This document shows, piece after piece, positions 32,073-42,329 of a DNA stretch of 64,000 nt (the first letter of the stretch is position 1; the number at the start of each line of letters is the position of its first letter). Source of the DNA: Diphasiastrum complanatum (Eukaryota > Streptophyta > Lycopodiopsida > Lycopodiales > Lycopodiaceae); contig CM055106.1 in the NCBI GenBank assembly GCA_029204225.1, positions 7,633,221-7,697,220 on the forward strand. Reading direction: 5' to 3'. The translations under genes and the position numbers were made by a program. The notes beneath the pieces were generated by a model, which saw only the letters and a program-made list of their open reading frames with translations, was not told the DNA's origin and made no database searches.

Positions 32073-33857
32073 TCACGATGAAGAAGTTTCATGCCATTCA
32101 GCCATTTTCTTGGTCACGGCATCAGCTTCCATGATCCTGTCTACCTTGCGAAGTGCATGAATAAGAGTAGTTGCCAAATTCAAAGCTGGAGTTATATTCT
32201 TTGTTGTCATATCGTGAATGAGATCCATAGCGTCAGTAAGATCCCCGTCCTTGCAGATGCCTTTGAGTAAAATGTTAAATGTAACAGAATTAGGATTGCA
32301 TCGAGTCGACACCATTTTCTCATAGAGTTGTAAGGACTCCGCCACTCGACCATCTTTGCAGAGGCCATCGATCAGAGTGTTGTATGTAACAACATCAGGT
32401 ACAAAACCCTTTTCAAGCATCTCGTTGAAAAGCTTTTGTGCCGCATCCACCTTGTTTGTCTTGCAAAGCCCATCAAGAAGGATGCTCCAAGTAACAGCAT
32501 CAGGTAAGCAATTCCTTTCAAACATTTTCTTGAAAAGCCCAAAAGCTTCAGGCAGTCTACCTGACTTCACTAACCCGTCAAGAAGAATGCTGTAAGTAAC
32601 AACATCAGGAGTGCACCCCTTGCTGATCATTCCTTGCAGATACCTTTGAGCTTCACCCAGTTCCCCTACCTTGCAAAAGGCATGAACAAGAGAAGTATAC
32701 GTGACTACATCAGGATCACAGCCAGCACTAGCCATTTTCTGCAGCAAAGAGCAAGCTTCATCTGTTTTCCCAACCTTGCAAAGACCATGTAACACTGTAT
32801 TGTAGGTAACTATGTTGGGATGGCAGCCCCTCTGAGGCATTTCCTGGAAAATTCTCTCAGCTTCACTTATTCGGTTTACCTTACATAGTCCATTGAGGTA
32901 AGAATTATAAGTGACAATGTTAGGAACAGAGCCCATTTCAAACATTTGTCCAAATAGCTCTTCAGCCTCGTTGATCTTTCCTGACTTGCAAAGCCCATCC
33001 AGAAGGCTGCTGTATGTCACAACATTAGGAGCACAGCCCCGGGTGACCATGGTTTGAACCAACAGATAGGCCTCATCGATGCGTCCCACCTTGCAGAAAC
33101 CATTCAGAATTGAGGTGTACGTATACGTATCAGGAACACAGCTTTTCTGATTCATTTCTTCAAGGAATTTCTTTGCTTCATCAAGCCTGCCTGCTTTGCA
33201 AAACCCATCAATCAGTGTGTTATATATAACCTCATTAGGACTCAGTTGCTTATGGATCATCTCCAGAAACAGCTTGTGAGCTTGCTCAACTTTTCCTGCC
33301 TTGCAGAATCCATGAAGAAGGATACCAAAGGTCCAGCTATTTGGACTGCAACCTGCAGAAACCATGTCCAAGTATATTATGTGGGCTTTTGAATAATTGT
33401 CTCCATTCACAAGGACCTGGATTAAACAATTATAAGCATAAACATTGAGCTGGCGCTTGACCTTTTGTTGAGCCCAACTGAAGAAATTTAAAGCAGCTGC
33501 ACTGTCTCTGACAAGTTTTAGCACCTCCGCAACAAGCTGAGACCCCACCACTTTAGCCCACCTCTTTAATGCTACTTCCAATTCATCACAATGGCTCTTC
33601 TGCTGAAGAATTTCAAATATAAGCTGTGCTTGTGAGGCATGATGCGGCAATGAACTCATTGGCTTTTCCACTTTCAAACCATCATCAATCTGCTGACTGG
33701 CCTGCCCAATCAACATGCGCAGGGGAAATGTTCTATACAACTTGGAACTGGAAATCCATTGCATCTGCCTGCAAGCTCTACGATTTTGTATCCAGATTGT
33801 GTGTCCCGTCAGATAAACTGCATGCCTTTCTAAAACCCAAAAAAGGAGGTATGTCAT
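32073..33857 (-). CDS. P-class pentatricopeptide repeat (PPR) protein, probably organellar
   Basis: This is an intact, intronless 594-residue frame and the clearest host gene. PPR proteins bind single-stranded RNA in mitochondria or plastids and affect its stability, splicing or translation. Twelve consecutive 35-residue repeats fill residues 139-558, each like VVTYNTLIDGLCKDGRVAES, followed by a degenerate thirteenth (559-594). There is no E, E+ or DYW editing tail, so it is P-class. Residues 5 and 35 of repeats 1-12 are NN, GN, ND, TN, SN, NN, ND, TD, SD, SD, NN and NA. The frame opens at 33857, but Met32 (33764) starts an Arg/Ser/Leu-rich stretch, MQWISSSKLYRTFPLRMLIG, typical of a mitochondrial presequence, so that start is as likely. 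No conserved neighbour helps name it; retrotransposons flank it. Confidence 0.93.
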   Translation of the reverse strand: MTYLLFWVLERHAVYLTGHTIWIQNRRACRQMQWISSSKLYRTFPLRMLIGQASQQIDDGLKVEKPMSSLPHHASQAQLIFEILQQKSHCDELEVALKRWAKVVGSQLVAEVLKLVRDSAAALNFFSWAQQKVKRQLNVYAYNCLIQVLVNGDNYSKAHIIYLDMVSAGCSPNSWTFGILLHGFCKAGKVEQAHKLFLEMIHKQLSPNEVIYNTLIDGFCKAGRLDEAKKFLEEMNQKSCVPDTYTYTSILNGFCKVGRIDEAYLLVQTMVTRGCAPNVVTYSSLLDGLCKSGKINEAEELFGQMFEMGSVPNIVTYNSYLNGLCKVNRISEAERIFQEMPQRGCHPNIVTYNTVLHGLCKVGKTDEACSLLQKMASAGCDPDVVTYTSLVHAFCKVGELGEAQRYLQGMISKGCTPDVVTYSILLDGLVKSGRLPEAFGLFKKMFERNCLPDAVTWSILLDGLCKTNKVDAAQKLFNEMLEKGFVPDVVTYNTLIDGLCKDGRVAESLQLYEKMVSTRCNPNSVTFNILLKGICKDGDLTDAMDLIHDMTTKNITPALNLATTLIHALRKVDRIMEADAVTKKMAEWHETSSS

Positions 33858-35353
33858 GGCTCTGACACAGAAAGCTGCAACACACAGCCCACTTAATTGA
33901 TTACTATGGACTTTTAGACTAACCTAAAGATAGCAAGGATTCATGTACAATAAAAACACAATGATTTCAATCTTCAATTTGTAAAACAAGCAAAAATAAG
34001 AAACAATGCAGGCAGTCACAGTTTACAGGATATTCAAATTGAGTTGAATGGAAATTTGAATCAACTTCAATCGAGGTTCAACTGATTTGAAAATTGAGCT
34101 CCTGCCAAAATATTCTCAAAAACTCTAAGTTTTTCGAAAAGAAAGAAGAACAAGAAAAGTCACAGAATTACGATTAGTCGGCACTATGCACTCAATATTC
34201 AAAGCTACTAACTACGCTCACAAAGCATTAGACCACAAGCAACTACATTGGGCTAAACAAACTATATGCAACAATATTTGTACTTGAATCATCAAAGCCA
34301 GGCGTGGATAGAAGTTTCACACAAAAACTATGTCCACTTTACTTTTCACATAATGTAAAGAGGACGGCATGCTGAGCTCTATCAACCCCTTGAAGACAAG
34401 GAACAAACGTAGCTAGGATGAAAAGTATTAAAGAGCAAAGCCAATCAAAAGCAATCCCTATTTCTTTGTTCACATGGAGCTGTTGTAAGTAAACTACATA
34501 ACTTGACTTAAGATTGCTCAAAAATCATTATGGACTGAAGGCTACAGAAGGTAACCAGTGGACAAAGCACACCCTTACAAATAGAAAAAAGTACACATAT
34601 GTTGACAATTTCTACATCTCATATGAGATTTCAAAACAGAAACTGCAGGTTTACTGCTACAATCAAAAAATGTCTTGAGGTTGATTGTCGCATAATACAT
34701 GAACATCACAGAAAAGACATGCAACCTATGATTCAGTGAAGTCCACCTGAAAAGTCTTTATACCATCAACACCATCATGCACAAGGTGGAGCACACAGGT
34801 ACTCAACAGTAGTACATGCACTCCCTAAATTGTCCAATTTCAATATTAAGTCCCGTGGCAGCCTAGTCAAAAAATTAGAATTGCAGGTGCTTGCGGTCTA
34901 GTCTCCGCAATACTCTTTATGCCACTCATAACAAGTTTGGTGAGATACATGCTCCACCTCCAAGCCTGACTTATCTGAAGATTCCATCTCCTGTCACAAT
35001 ACTCCCTGTATATGAAAAAGGACGTCCTATTGGTATAAGTTGGCATTGCCACCATCCCCTCGCAAAAGAAAAACTATGTGCACAGTAGATCTTACCTGTG
35101 CATGTGAGGCATAGGTCCACATACAGCTCATTTGATTATGAATAAAGGACTGATGAGAAAGGCACATGCAAAGAGTTAACAGAGCCTATCCTCTGTCAAT
35201 ACCCCGTCAAATATGCATGTTGATCTCTATGTAACCTAGAAGTATCTTGTGCCAACCCATTACACACTACAATCTAGTCCATTGTAGACTGAGAATCCTT
35301 GGCGCTTGATAGTACTCTCACCTTTCTCCTGTAAGAGGTGGTCTTTGTAGACA
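33858..35353. other. Upstream region of the PPR gene
   Basis: This stretch should contain the promoter and 5' leader of the PPR gene, but no TATA box or motif stands out enough to call. Short frames near 34891-35088 on both strands have no recognisable domain. The chromovirus inserts at the right end of this stretch, about 1.5 kb upstream of the PPR start. Confidence 0.4.
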
Positions 35354-35358
35354 GTAAA
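35354..35358. other. Target-site duplication GTAAA, left copy
   Basis: GTAAA directly precedes the left LTR and recurs directly after the right LTR at 41507-41511. This five-base duplication fixes both outer ends of the chromovirus. Confidence 0.8.
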
Positions 35359-35838
35359 TATAAAGTCCTAAAACCAAGGATCCTATTCTAAGCATGCCAA
35401 TAACAAGCAACACATGGGAAACGGATGGTGGACAAACCAACCCAACCAATCCTAGATCGAATGGATCTAGCCCCCAAGCTATAGATCAATCTCAAAGAGG
35501 AATGAGACATCACACCAGCAGCATACGGCTACTAGTCAGCAGCCTCACATTCAAGGATCCACTAGTGAGAGCCCAATAGGTATACTTATACCCTCCAAGG
35601 CCCGTGCACCACTAGTAGTGCACTGTGACACCTCACTGGACACCTCTGCAGCCTTTTTGGGCCACGTCATCCAGTTCCCCAATGACTCACTGATAGACCC
35701 ATACAAATCCACCATCATGAATTATGACCTTCACACATAAGGGCCCCAATTCCCTTATAGTCACAATTAACTTACGGGTTGTTGGTCTACTGATCTCTAG
35801 CGTGGACACGCTACCCGAGACCAGTCATGGGCATGACA
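35359..35838 (-). repeat. 3' LTR of the chromovirus
   Basis: On the minus strand it begins TGTCATGCCC and ends GGACTTTATA, so the 3' terminus is TA instead of CA. It shares CTCGGGTAGCGTGTCCACGC with the right LTR. Relative to that LTR it has extra bases near 35525-35550 and 35690-35700. Confidence 0.85.
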
Positions 35839-35840
35839 TT

Positions 35841-35852
35841 CTTTCCCCCGTA
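35841..35852 (-). promoter_or_regulatory. Polypurine tract of the chromovirus
   Basis: The minus strand reads CGGGGGAAAGAA directly before the LTR start TGTCATG. This is the expected priming site for plus-strand DNA synthesis. Confidence 0.75.
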
Positions 35853-37070
35853 CTCAAGTTCTGTCCTCAGAACTTAAAGCTAGGGAAGTTCTTCCAAAAG
35901 CTCCCTTCCTGTTACCAGGAATCATCATCGTCTGTGCGACTCTTCCATCGAACCAGATGCTTGGTAACTATACGATTTGTCAATCGTTTAGTTCTTGTAT
36001 CCAAGATCCTTCCGGGTTCAATAATTTATCCAACGGGTCCAATTGATCTCCAGAATCAAGATGCTCTCCTTCGCGTAGACTCTACTTGAGTCAGCTTACG
36101 TGAAAAACCGGATGCATTTGAGTTCCTTCCGGGAGATCCAACTGGTAAGCTAAGGATCCGACCTTTTACAAGATCTAATGCGGTCCTCTTGTATCTAGGA
36201 GACAATTTGTAATACTTGCCGGTACGCATTACACTAGAATCCTTCGGGATTCTCAAATATACCCAATCTCCCACTTGAAAGTCTTGAGGTAATCATTTCA
36301 AATTAGCAAAATGCCGGTCCCAATCTTGGGCACACTAAACATTTTCACGTGCTATCCGTAGCATTTCCTACATATCATGTAGGAAATCCGCTACCTTCTG
36401 AAATTTGATCATACGAGTCTCTTCCATAATGAGTGATATAGGTTCACAACAGTACATAAAAGCACGAACGGGCTATAACCGGTAGCCAAATGCTTACTGT
36501 AACTTAATCTCCATCAAGGATAACTTCCTCTCCAAGGAGATTGCTATCAAAATATAAATACATATTTCATCTGATCTTCTGATCACGCAGGTAATCCTTC
36601 TCTTAAACGATCAAGTATAACTAGAATCTGAACTATGATTCTCAATCATAATTCTTCGGATTCTTGTCCTATACTCAATAAGAGAACGTTATACCCTAGC
36701 ATAGGTAACTCGACCAAGGTCAGATACACTTCCCAATGAGATTGCCGCCGGAAAAATGTGCTCGAAGCATTTTCTCCCTCACCTGATTTGTTCTTTTCGT
36801 CTGACCAATGGTTAGAAGAACTTAAGCTCAAAAGTCGTCACTAGTTTAGCGAATACGGCCAACCAAAAGTGACCAGTAAACCTTGGATCGCGGTCGTTCA
36901 CAATGTCACTTGGTAATCCGTAAAGTCTAAACACAAGCTCTACAACTACTTGAGCAGAATCATATGCATTTTAAGCGGTCATTACCCAAATAAACATAGC
37001 CGATTTGGTAAGATGGCCAGTCATTACCAAAAGTCCACTATCATGTTTATTCATCCGGAACAACTGATCG
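35850..37070 (-). pseudogene. Chromovirus integrase core, C-terminus and chromodomain
   Basis: Read leftward, the integrase core shows HLTKSAMFIWV, VVVELVFRLYGLPSDIVNDR and DPRFTGHFWLAVFAKLVTTF, which includes a catalytic Asp. After a decayed stretch comes the C-terminal domain, VGDWVYLRIPKDSSVMRTGK and KLSPRYKR (36056-36277). Finally comes a chromodomain, LTNRIVTKHLVRWKSRTDDD followed by Ser-Trp (about 35900-36040). In chromoviruses this domain is thought to steer integration toward particular chromatin. Stops and frameshifts make it non-functional. Upstream integrase and RT are cut off at about 37070 by the copia. Confidence 0.85.
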
Positions 37071-37089
37071 GACAGATCTTGATTCTACC

Positions 37090-38062
37090 AACAAAGCGCG
37101 CAATTTACTTGACAAAGGATGAGAAAGAAACGAACGCGAACTCAAAACATTTCTATTCGTGACCAACTCGAAAAGATTCGCGAAGGATTCGCGAAATTTG
37201 TCTTGCAGTCAACTCAAAAGATTCGCAAAAGATTCACGAACAGTTTCTTGTGGAAGCTCGTGGCTTTCTTGTTGAAGCTCGAAAGATTCGCGAACATAAT
37301 CTTGTCGCAAAATTTTTCTGTTTCTTGTTCAAGCCTCAAATGTCGCGAAATTGTCGCGAAAAAATTCGCGCAATTTTCTGGACTGTTCTTCAAGCTCACC
37401 TGTCGCGAAACTATCTCAAACAATTCGCGAAATATTCTAGCTTCCTTCAAGCTCAAGAATTGTCATCTGTCGCAAACAATTCGCGAATGACAAAAATGCC
37501 GCGAAGAGACGAGTGTCGCAAACAATTCGCGAAACACGAAGCTGAAACGAAGAGACAGACTGTCGCGAAATATTCGCGAACAGAATTTATTCGAGCCTGG
37601 AAACAAAGCGTCTATTTGAATATCAACTGTCGTAAACGGTTAGATTTCTACTGTTACAGTATTCAAAGGCCAAAAGACTTGTAAATAAAAGGCCAAAAGA
37701 CCTGTCCTGTAGCAATATAAATAAATACATATGCACTACTCGTTGAAACACACTCAATCAGAGACACAACAACGAGATAAGACAACAAGAGATGTATATT
37801 GATGAATCAGATTCAGAGTTATAAAAATTCGTTTTTGATCAATAGTTTCTTATTGTCTAAATGGTCTTGAGTTGTCTCATACTTCCACATATATTATCTT
37901 ACTTCCCCATATAGTTTCCGCACGCATATTCAATCAGAATAAATACTGTTCTATTAGTACATAGATCAGATAAAATCATGATTAAAGACACTGATATTAG
38001 TTTGATTTATTCGAACTTGCATCGTGTTCTCTGTGGAAGAATAATTGCTATTTTTCCTACAG
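37090..38062 (+). repeat. LTR of the nested copia, rich in TCGCGA palindromes
   Basis: The segment ends TTTTCCTACA just before a canonical primer site, so it is the 5' LTR of a plus-strand copia. The left limit is uncertain because no matching TGTAG start was found. Between 37177 and 37583 the palindrome TCGCGA occurs about eleven times, mostly as ATTCGCGAA or TGTCGCGAAA. TATAAATA at about 37714-37721 is a plausible promoter TATA box. Frames crossing the palindromes are not genes. Confidence 0.65.
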
Positions 38063-38065
38063 TGG

Positions 38066-38077
38066 TATCAGAGCATA
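38066..38077 (+). promoter_or_regulatory. Primer-binding site of the nested copia
   Basis: TGGTATCAGAGC is a perfect tRNA-iMet type site, a few bases after the LTR end. Confidence 0.88.
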
Positions 38078-38177
38078 CGGAATTAAAGTTGATACAGTGG
38101 TATCTTCGTATCCCTCTTAGCATCCTTCATACATCCATCAGTAAGCCGCTATCTGGAGCTTATTCAGAATTAGAAGA

Positions 38178-39755
38178 TGTCGTCGATCACCAATATTCAA
38201 GCTAAGATCACTACAATCTTGGACCCAGAAGGTTCAAACTACTTGATTTGAAAATTAAAGACTTCACTCTTGTTGAAGGGCGAAGGTCTATGGCAACGGG
38301 TAGAACCAATTGAGGAGAAGCCAGAAGCTACTCCTGGCAAAGAACTTCGAGAATGGAGTTTAAAAAATGACAAAGCTATAGCAATTATTGCGTCTTCAGT
38401 GCATGACAATATAATGCTAGATCTTACATCAATTTCAAACGCAAAGGATTTATGGGAAGAATTGCAAACCAAGAATGAGACTCGATCTCGTAATCAGATC
38501 ATGTTCTTGGAAGACCAATTAACTTACCTACAGTGGGACGGCAAAGACCTGAACACTTTCGTGCAAAAGATTAAAGATTTGTTTATTTCCTTGCAAAATT
38601 CTGGTGCAGAAAATACAATTTCTAAGGAAAAACACCTTAGTTATTTTCTTCGAGCCCTACCCAGGTCATTCCACACAACTCGAACCTTATTGGCGAAAGA
38701 TGCGACAATGACACTTCAAAAGGCAATGGATGGAGTGAAGGAGGAAGTAGAAGCTCGTGAACGCTATGACGACAATGGTGATTCAGAAAATGCTCTATTT
38801 ACTCAGAAAAATAAATCTTCTAAGAAGTCTAAGTTTAAGAGGGAGTCGTCTAAGAAGAATGAGTCTAAGACTAATAAACAACAATCTGCAAAACAACAGA
38901 AGAATTCTGGTGATAAGAAGATCTGCAACAGATGCAGAAAATCAGGTCACACAGAAGAAAGGTGTTGGCTAAATCCAAAGATTGAATGCATTCATTGTCA
39001 TAAACGAGGTCATGCAGCAATAGACTGTTATCAGAATCCCAGAAACAAGGAGCAGAATCGAAGCAAACTGGTAGGATTCGAGTTACATTCATCATACTAT
39101 CGTGTTTATGTACCCGAACCTGGCAAGATAAAAGTTGTTCGAGATGTTAAATTTGATGAGACGAAATACATGGCAGACAGTGATCTAGTCGGCTATGAAA
39201 TTCTCAAAAATTATTATGAGCTACCAACAACAACAGAAGAAAAACAAGCAGAAGATGAAAGAGAGTTACCTGATTTAGAGGGAGGTCAAAATCGAATACC
39301 TGACAGACTCGAATCGCCAGCTCGAATTCCAATAGAAAAGCTTGAATCAGAATCGAACTCGAAACCTGCGGAATCGAACTCAAAACCACCTGTGAGAAGA
39401 TCAGACAGACAATGAAAACCACCAGAAAGGTATGGTCAGGATGTTTTTAATACAGCCATCGAATTTTGTGGATTCTCTGACGAACCTCAAACATTCGAGG
39501 AAGCTAAAAAAATGGACCAGATAAAGATCGCTGGATTCAAGCAATGGAGGACAATATGTCATCCATGTATAAGAACAATGTATCGACACTTGCACCTATA
39601 CCTGATGGCAGAAAACCAGTCACGTGCAAGTGGATCTACAAGATTAAAACAGGTCTTGATGGAGAAAACATCAGATACAAGGCAAGGTTAGTTGCTAAAG
39701 GATTTTCACAGAAGTATGGGATCGACTACACTGATACTTTCTCACCGGTCCAATC
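38178..39755 (+). pseudogene. Copia gag fused by deletion to integrase tail and RT start
   Basis: Gag starts at 38178 (MSSITNIQAKITTILDPEGS). It has one early stop where a tryptophan is expected (TGA, 38249-38251), then stays open from 38270 to 39415. It includes LRALPRSFHTTRTLLAK and two zinc knuckles, CNRCRKSGHTEERC and CIHCHKRGHAAIDC. Instead of protease and integrase core, the frame runs directly into the integrase C-terminal tail (YRVYVPEPGKIKVVRDVKFD) and the acidic linker. RT begins [20 protein letters not shown], reaches [20 protein letters not shown] and breaks off at about 39755. An internal deletion of more than 2 kb therefore left an in-frame gag-integrase fusion. A working product is unproven. 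Confidence 0.8.
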
Positions 39756-39789
39756 TAGAATACGTCTAGAATTCACTCTTAAGTTCTAA

Positions 39790-40730
39790 TCTAGAATAAC
39801 TTAAGATTCACCGGAACCTCCTTACGTGAAGTTCTAACTTTGGGCAACCAACAACTATCCTACTATCCTGAGTCTTCCGGGATAGCATTCTATCCTTTCC
39901 AATCGGAAAAAGATAAGGCCAAAAGTTCTCGTGTATTCTATGCACATAGACCTTTAAATGAATCCAAACTTGACCCATAAAGGTTGTAAATAAGCAATAC
40001 ATTTCAACAATAATATTTATAAGAGAAGTCTTTTAAACAACTAACCCAAAAGTAGCGATCCTGACTCGGTTAGCTGTATCGGATTTCGAAAATATTTAAA
40101 TGTCTAGGTGTGGTACCAAAACACCACATTTAATTTGATTCTAAATCTATTCTAGGTCAATAAGTAATTCTCAATGAGAAATTACTATAACGTAGTGAGA
40201 AATTGTCTCTATACAATTCTCATCAACATGCCTATGTATAAACGACTAGTTTATGCATGCAAATAACTTAGTTCAAGGAATACTTTGTAGATCCACAAGA
40301 TTAAAAGTTTGTACAAAAGGTTTATGATCACACAAAGATTCACTACATAGCATATCTCTACAAAATATCACAGATTTACGGCCATACTATGGTCATACTG
40401 ATCCAGTTAGTTTTAGATCTTCATTTTGGAATCGCCTGCGTCCCATACCACAGGTTCCTCCACGAAAGCCCTCCACTTCCTGATCAAAGCGTCACAAAAA
40501 ATAATTACAAGTATATGAAGTTCACGGGAATTGTTTGCAAATTCCAACTTCATAAAACAATTTCCAAATCTCTACGGTCACTGAAAGGATAGTAGGTTTT
40601 GTCCTAACATGCCTTGAGTGACAGATTTAGAAATGGGGAAGAATGAGTCGGCTTTTCTTGTTCTTATTTCTTACTGTGTTGGTACGCCCCAGCTTCAAGC
40701 ACATCAAGAAAACGACTTTTTTTGTTTCAT
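39790..40730. other. Unassigned DNA between nested copia and chromovirus gag
   Basis: No gag, protease or RT motif of either element is visible on either strand. The sequence is AT-rich with several short phrases typical of LTR or leader DNA, but no boundary was found. It occupies the place where the chromovirus protease and RT should be. Confidence 0.35.
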
Positions 40731-40734
40731 TTTA

Positions 40735-40985
40735 GTCTTTCCATCTCAGGCTTCTGGGCCGTTTGGCCGAGCCCGTTTCCGAAAAAAACGACACCTTGGT
40801 CAAAGAAATCCAAGAACTCCTGGACATAGGTGTCCAATTCTCGGTTGCCCATTTGGCAATTAATAAAGCGAATATACATTTCGTCAATTGTGAAAAAGGA
40901 CTTACGGAATTCCTCCACGAATTCAGCCCAGTCACCAATTTTATGGGTTGTATCCTCCACCACGAGGAGGCCTTACCCAAAGCAA
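40735..40985 (-). pseudogene. Chromovirus gag fragment
   Basis: The minus strand has overlapping frames beginning GKASSWWRIQP and continuing IGDWAEFVEEFRKSFFTIDE, then NRELDTYVQEFLDFFDQ. This matches the retrotransposon gag (capsid) pattern with a conserved Trp and a Val-Tyr-Gln-Glu-Phe helix. It lies 30 bases inside the primer site of the right LTR, so only the conserved capsid core remains and the start is missing. No zinc knuckle follows. Confidence 0.7.
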
Positions 40986-41014
40986 CAACAAAAACCGACT
41001 AAATTCGCTTTTTT

Positions 41015-41026
41015 GTTCTGATACCA
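41015..41026 (-). promoter_or_regulatory. Primer-binding site of the chromovirus
   Basis: The minus strand reads TGGTATCAGAAC, one base inside the LTR. It is a tRNA-iMet type site with one or two changes. Confidence 0.85.
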
Positions 41027-41027
41027 A

Positions 41028-41506
41028 TATAAAGTCCTAAAACCAAAGATCCTATTCTAAGCATGCCAATAACAAGCAACACATGGGAAACGGATGGTGG
41101 ACAAACCAACCCAACCAATCCTAGATCGAACGGATCTAGCCCCCAAGCTATAGATCAATCTCAGAGAGGAATGAGACATCACACGAGCAGCATACTACGG
41201 ATACTAGTCTCACATTCAACTAGTGAGAGTCCAATAGGTATACTTATACCCTCCAAGGCCTATGCACCACTAATAGTGCATTGTGACACCTCACTGGACA
41301 CCTCTGCAGCCTTTCTGGGCCACGTCATCCAGTTCCCCAATGACTCCCATACAAATCCACCATCATGAGGTTAAGCCTACAACCATTAATTATGACCTTT
41401 ACACATAAGGGCCCCAATTCCCTTATAGTCACAATTAACTTACGGGTTGTTGGTCTACTGATCTCTAGCGTGGACACGCTACCCGAGACCAGTCGTGGGC
41501 GTGACA
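41028..41506 (-). repeat. 5' LTR of the chromovirus
   Basis: It is the partner of the left LTR, with the same TGTCA(C/T)GCCC start and TTTATA end on the minus strand. It is followed on the plus strand by the target duplication GTAAA (41507-41511). Confidence 0.85.
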
Positions 41507-41511
41507 GTAAA

Positions 41512-41678
41512 GAGAAATTTGCTCCCTATGGGCCATCCACTGTATGATATAGAGAAATTGTTCAAGTCCATGATGGTCATTTTGTGAAAAATCTGCAAAG
41601 GAAAGATCTACCAGGAGGAGACGTGAATCTTGAGTGAACCAAGTAACATCACCCTTATCAATATCTGTTTTAGACCTA
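41512..41678. other. Remnant between chromovirus and copia
   Basis: This short flank continues after the copia at 46745. A plus-strand frame contains VQVHDGHFVKNLQRKDLPGG, which has a polyprotein-like look that I cannot place. It is the pre-insertion site of the copia on its right. Confidence 0.35.
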
Positions 41679-41683
41679 CCTTA

Positions 41684-42147
41684 TGTTAGAATTAATGTTT
41701 ATTTGACACCCCTTAATGATAGTTTGGCCATGCCTGCGTGTTATTTTTAGGGGCTATTACTATTTATAGTAAGTCATATTTTAAGGTCATTACTATTTGT
41801 AGTAAATTCGTTTTTTAGTCATGCATGTAGGTGGGTGCACTACTACTAGAATAGGATTTGCTTTTATCACTTAGAAACTCATCTTGGGTGTTTACCCAAT
41901 ATAGGTAGTAATTATAGCAATTAGCTTTTTGTCTTTTGCTATTTACCTTAGGCTCATTAGCTTTTATCAATCATTAGAGAAACTATTTAAGAAGGCTAGC
42001 GCCCCACCACAATTATTCCATTCCATTCAATGAGCTAGAGCAATTGCTCGATTCTCCTATGATCTGAATTCTCTCTATGCTTGGGTTTTGTGTGAATGCT
42101 AGTAGGACTAGTATCTCCATCTAGAATTTGTATCACAAATTCTGACA
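41684..42147 (+). repeat. 5' LTR of the copia
   Basis: It starts TGTTAG and ends TCTGACA. TACTATTT(A/G)TAGTAA is duplicated near its start (41758 and 41797). TTATTTAAG-like sequence near 41984 could be the TATA region. It is immediately followed by the primer site. Confidence 0.93.
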
Positions 42148-42161
42148 TGGTATATCAGAGC
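42148..42161 (+). promoter_or_regulatory. Primer-binding site with a 2-base insertion
   Basis: TGGTATATCAGAGC equals the canonical TGGTATCAGAGC with an extra AT. The slip probably weakens pairing with the primer tRNA, consistent with a defective element. Confidence 0.85.
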
Positions 42162-42329
42162 AAGCTCTTTGGTGAGAGAGAGAGTTTGTATTTGCAGGTG
42201 TGCAATCGGATTGGAGGAGCTGCATGTGGAGTCAACGTTGTTAGGAAAACAACGGGAATCTTCTAGAAGAAGATTGACGGAAAGTTATTGGCTGTCGACA
42301 GATCTGAATCAGAATTTTTCTGGTTGTTT

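Larger units (their letters stand above)
35359..41506 (-). mobile_element. Ty3/gypsy chromovirus, LTR to LTR, with nested copia
   Basis: This 6148-bp minus-strand element has two related LTRs (480 and 479 bp), a GTAAA target duplication, a tRNA-iMet primer site inside the right LTR and a purine tract inside the left LTR. From right to left it reads gag fragment, unassigned DNA, a plus-strand truncated copia, integrase core, integrase C-terminus and chromodomain. Protease and RT are missing, apparently lost where the copia and spacer now stand. The LTRs differ by many substitutions and several indels (one near 35525/41215, another near 35690/41345). It is therefore older than the copia on its right. 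Confidence 0.85.

Noticed and set aside
32356-33865. Plus-strand frames opposite the PPR gene
   Set aside because: They are antisense shadows of a repetitive coding sequence, without independent signals.
37119-37684. Frames of 123 and 144 codons in the TCGCGA-rich region
   Set aside because: They lie inside an LTR, overlap in different frames, and owe their length to the repeat words.
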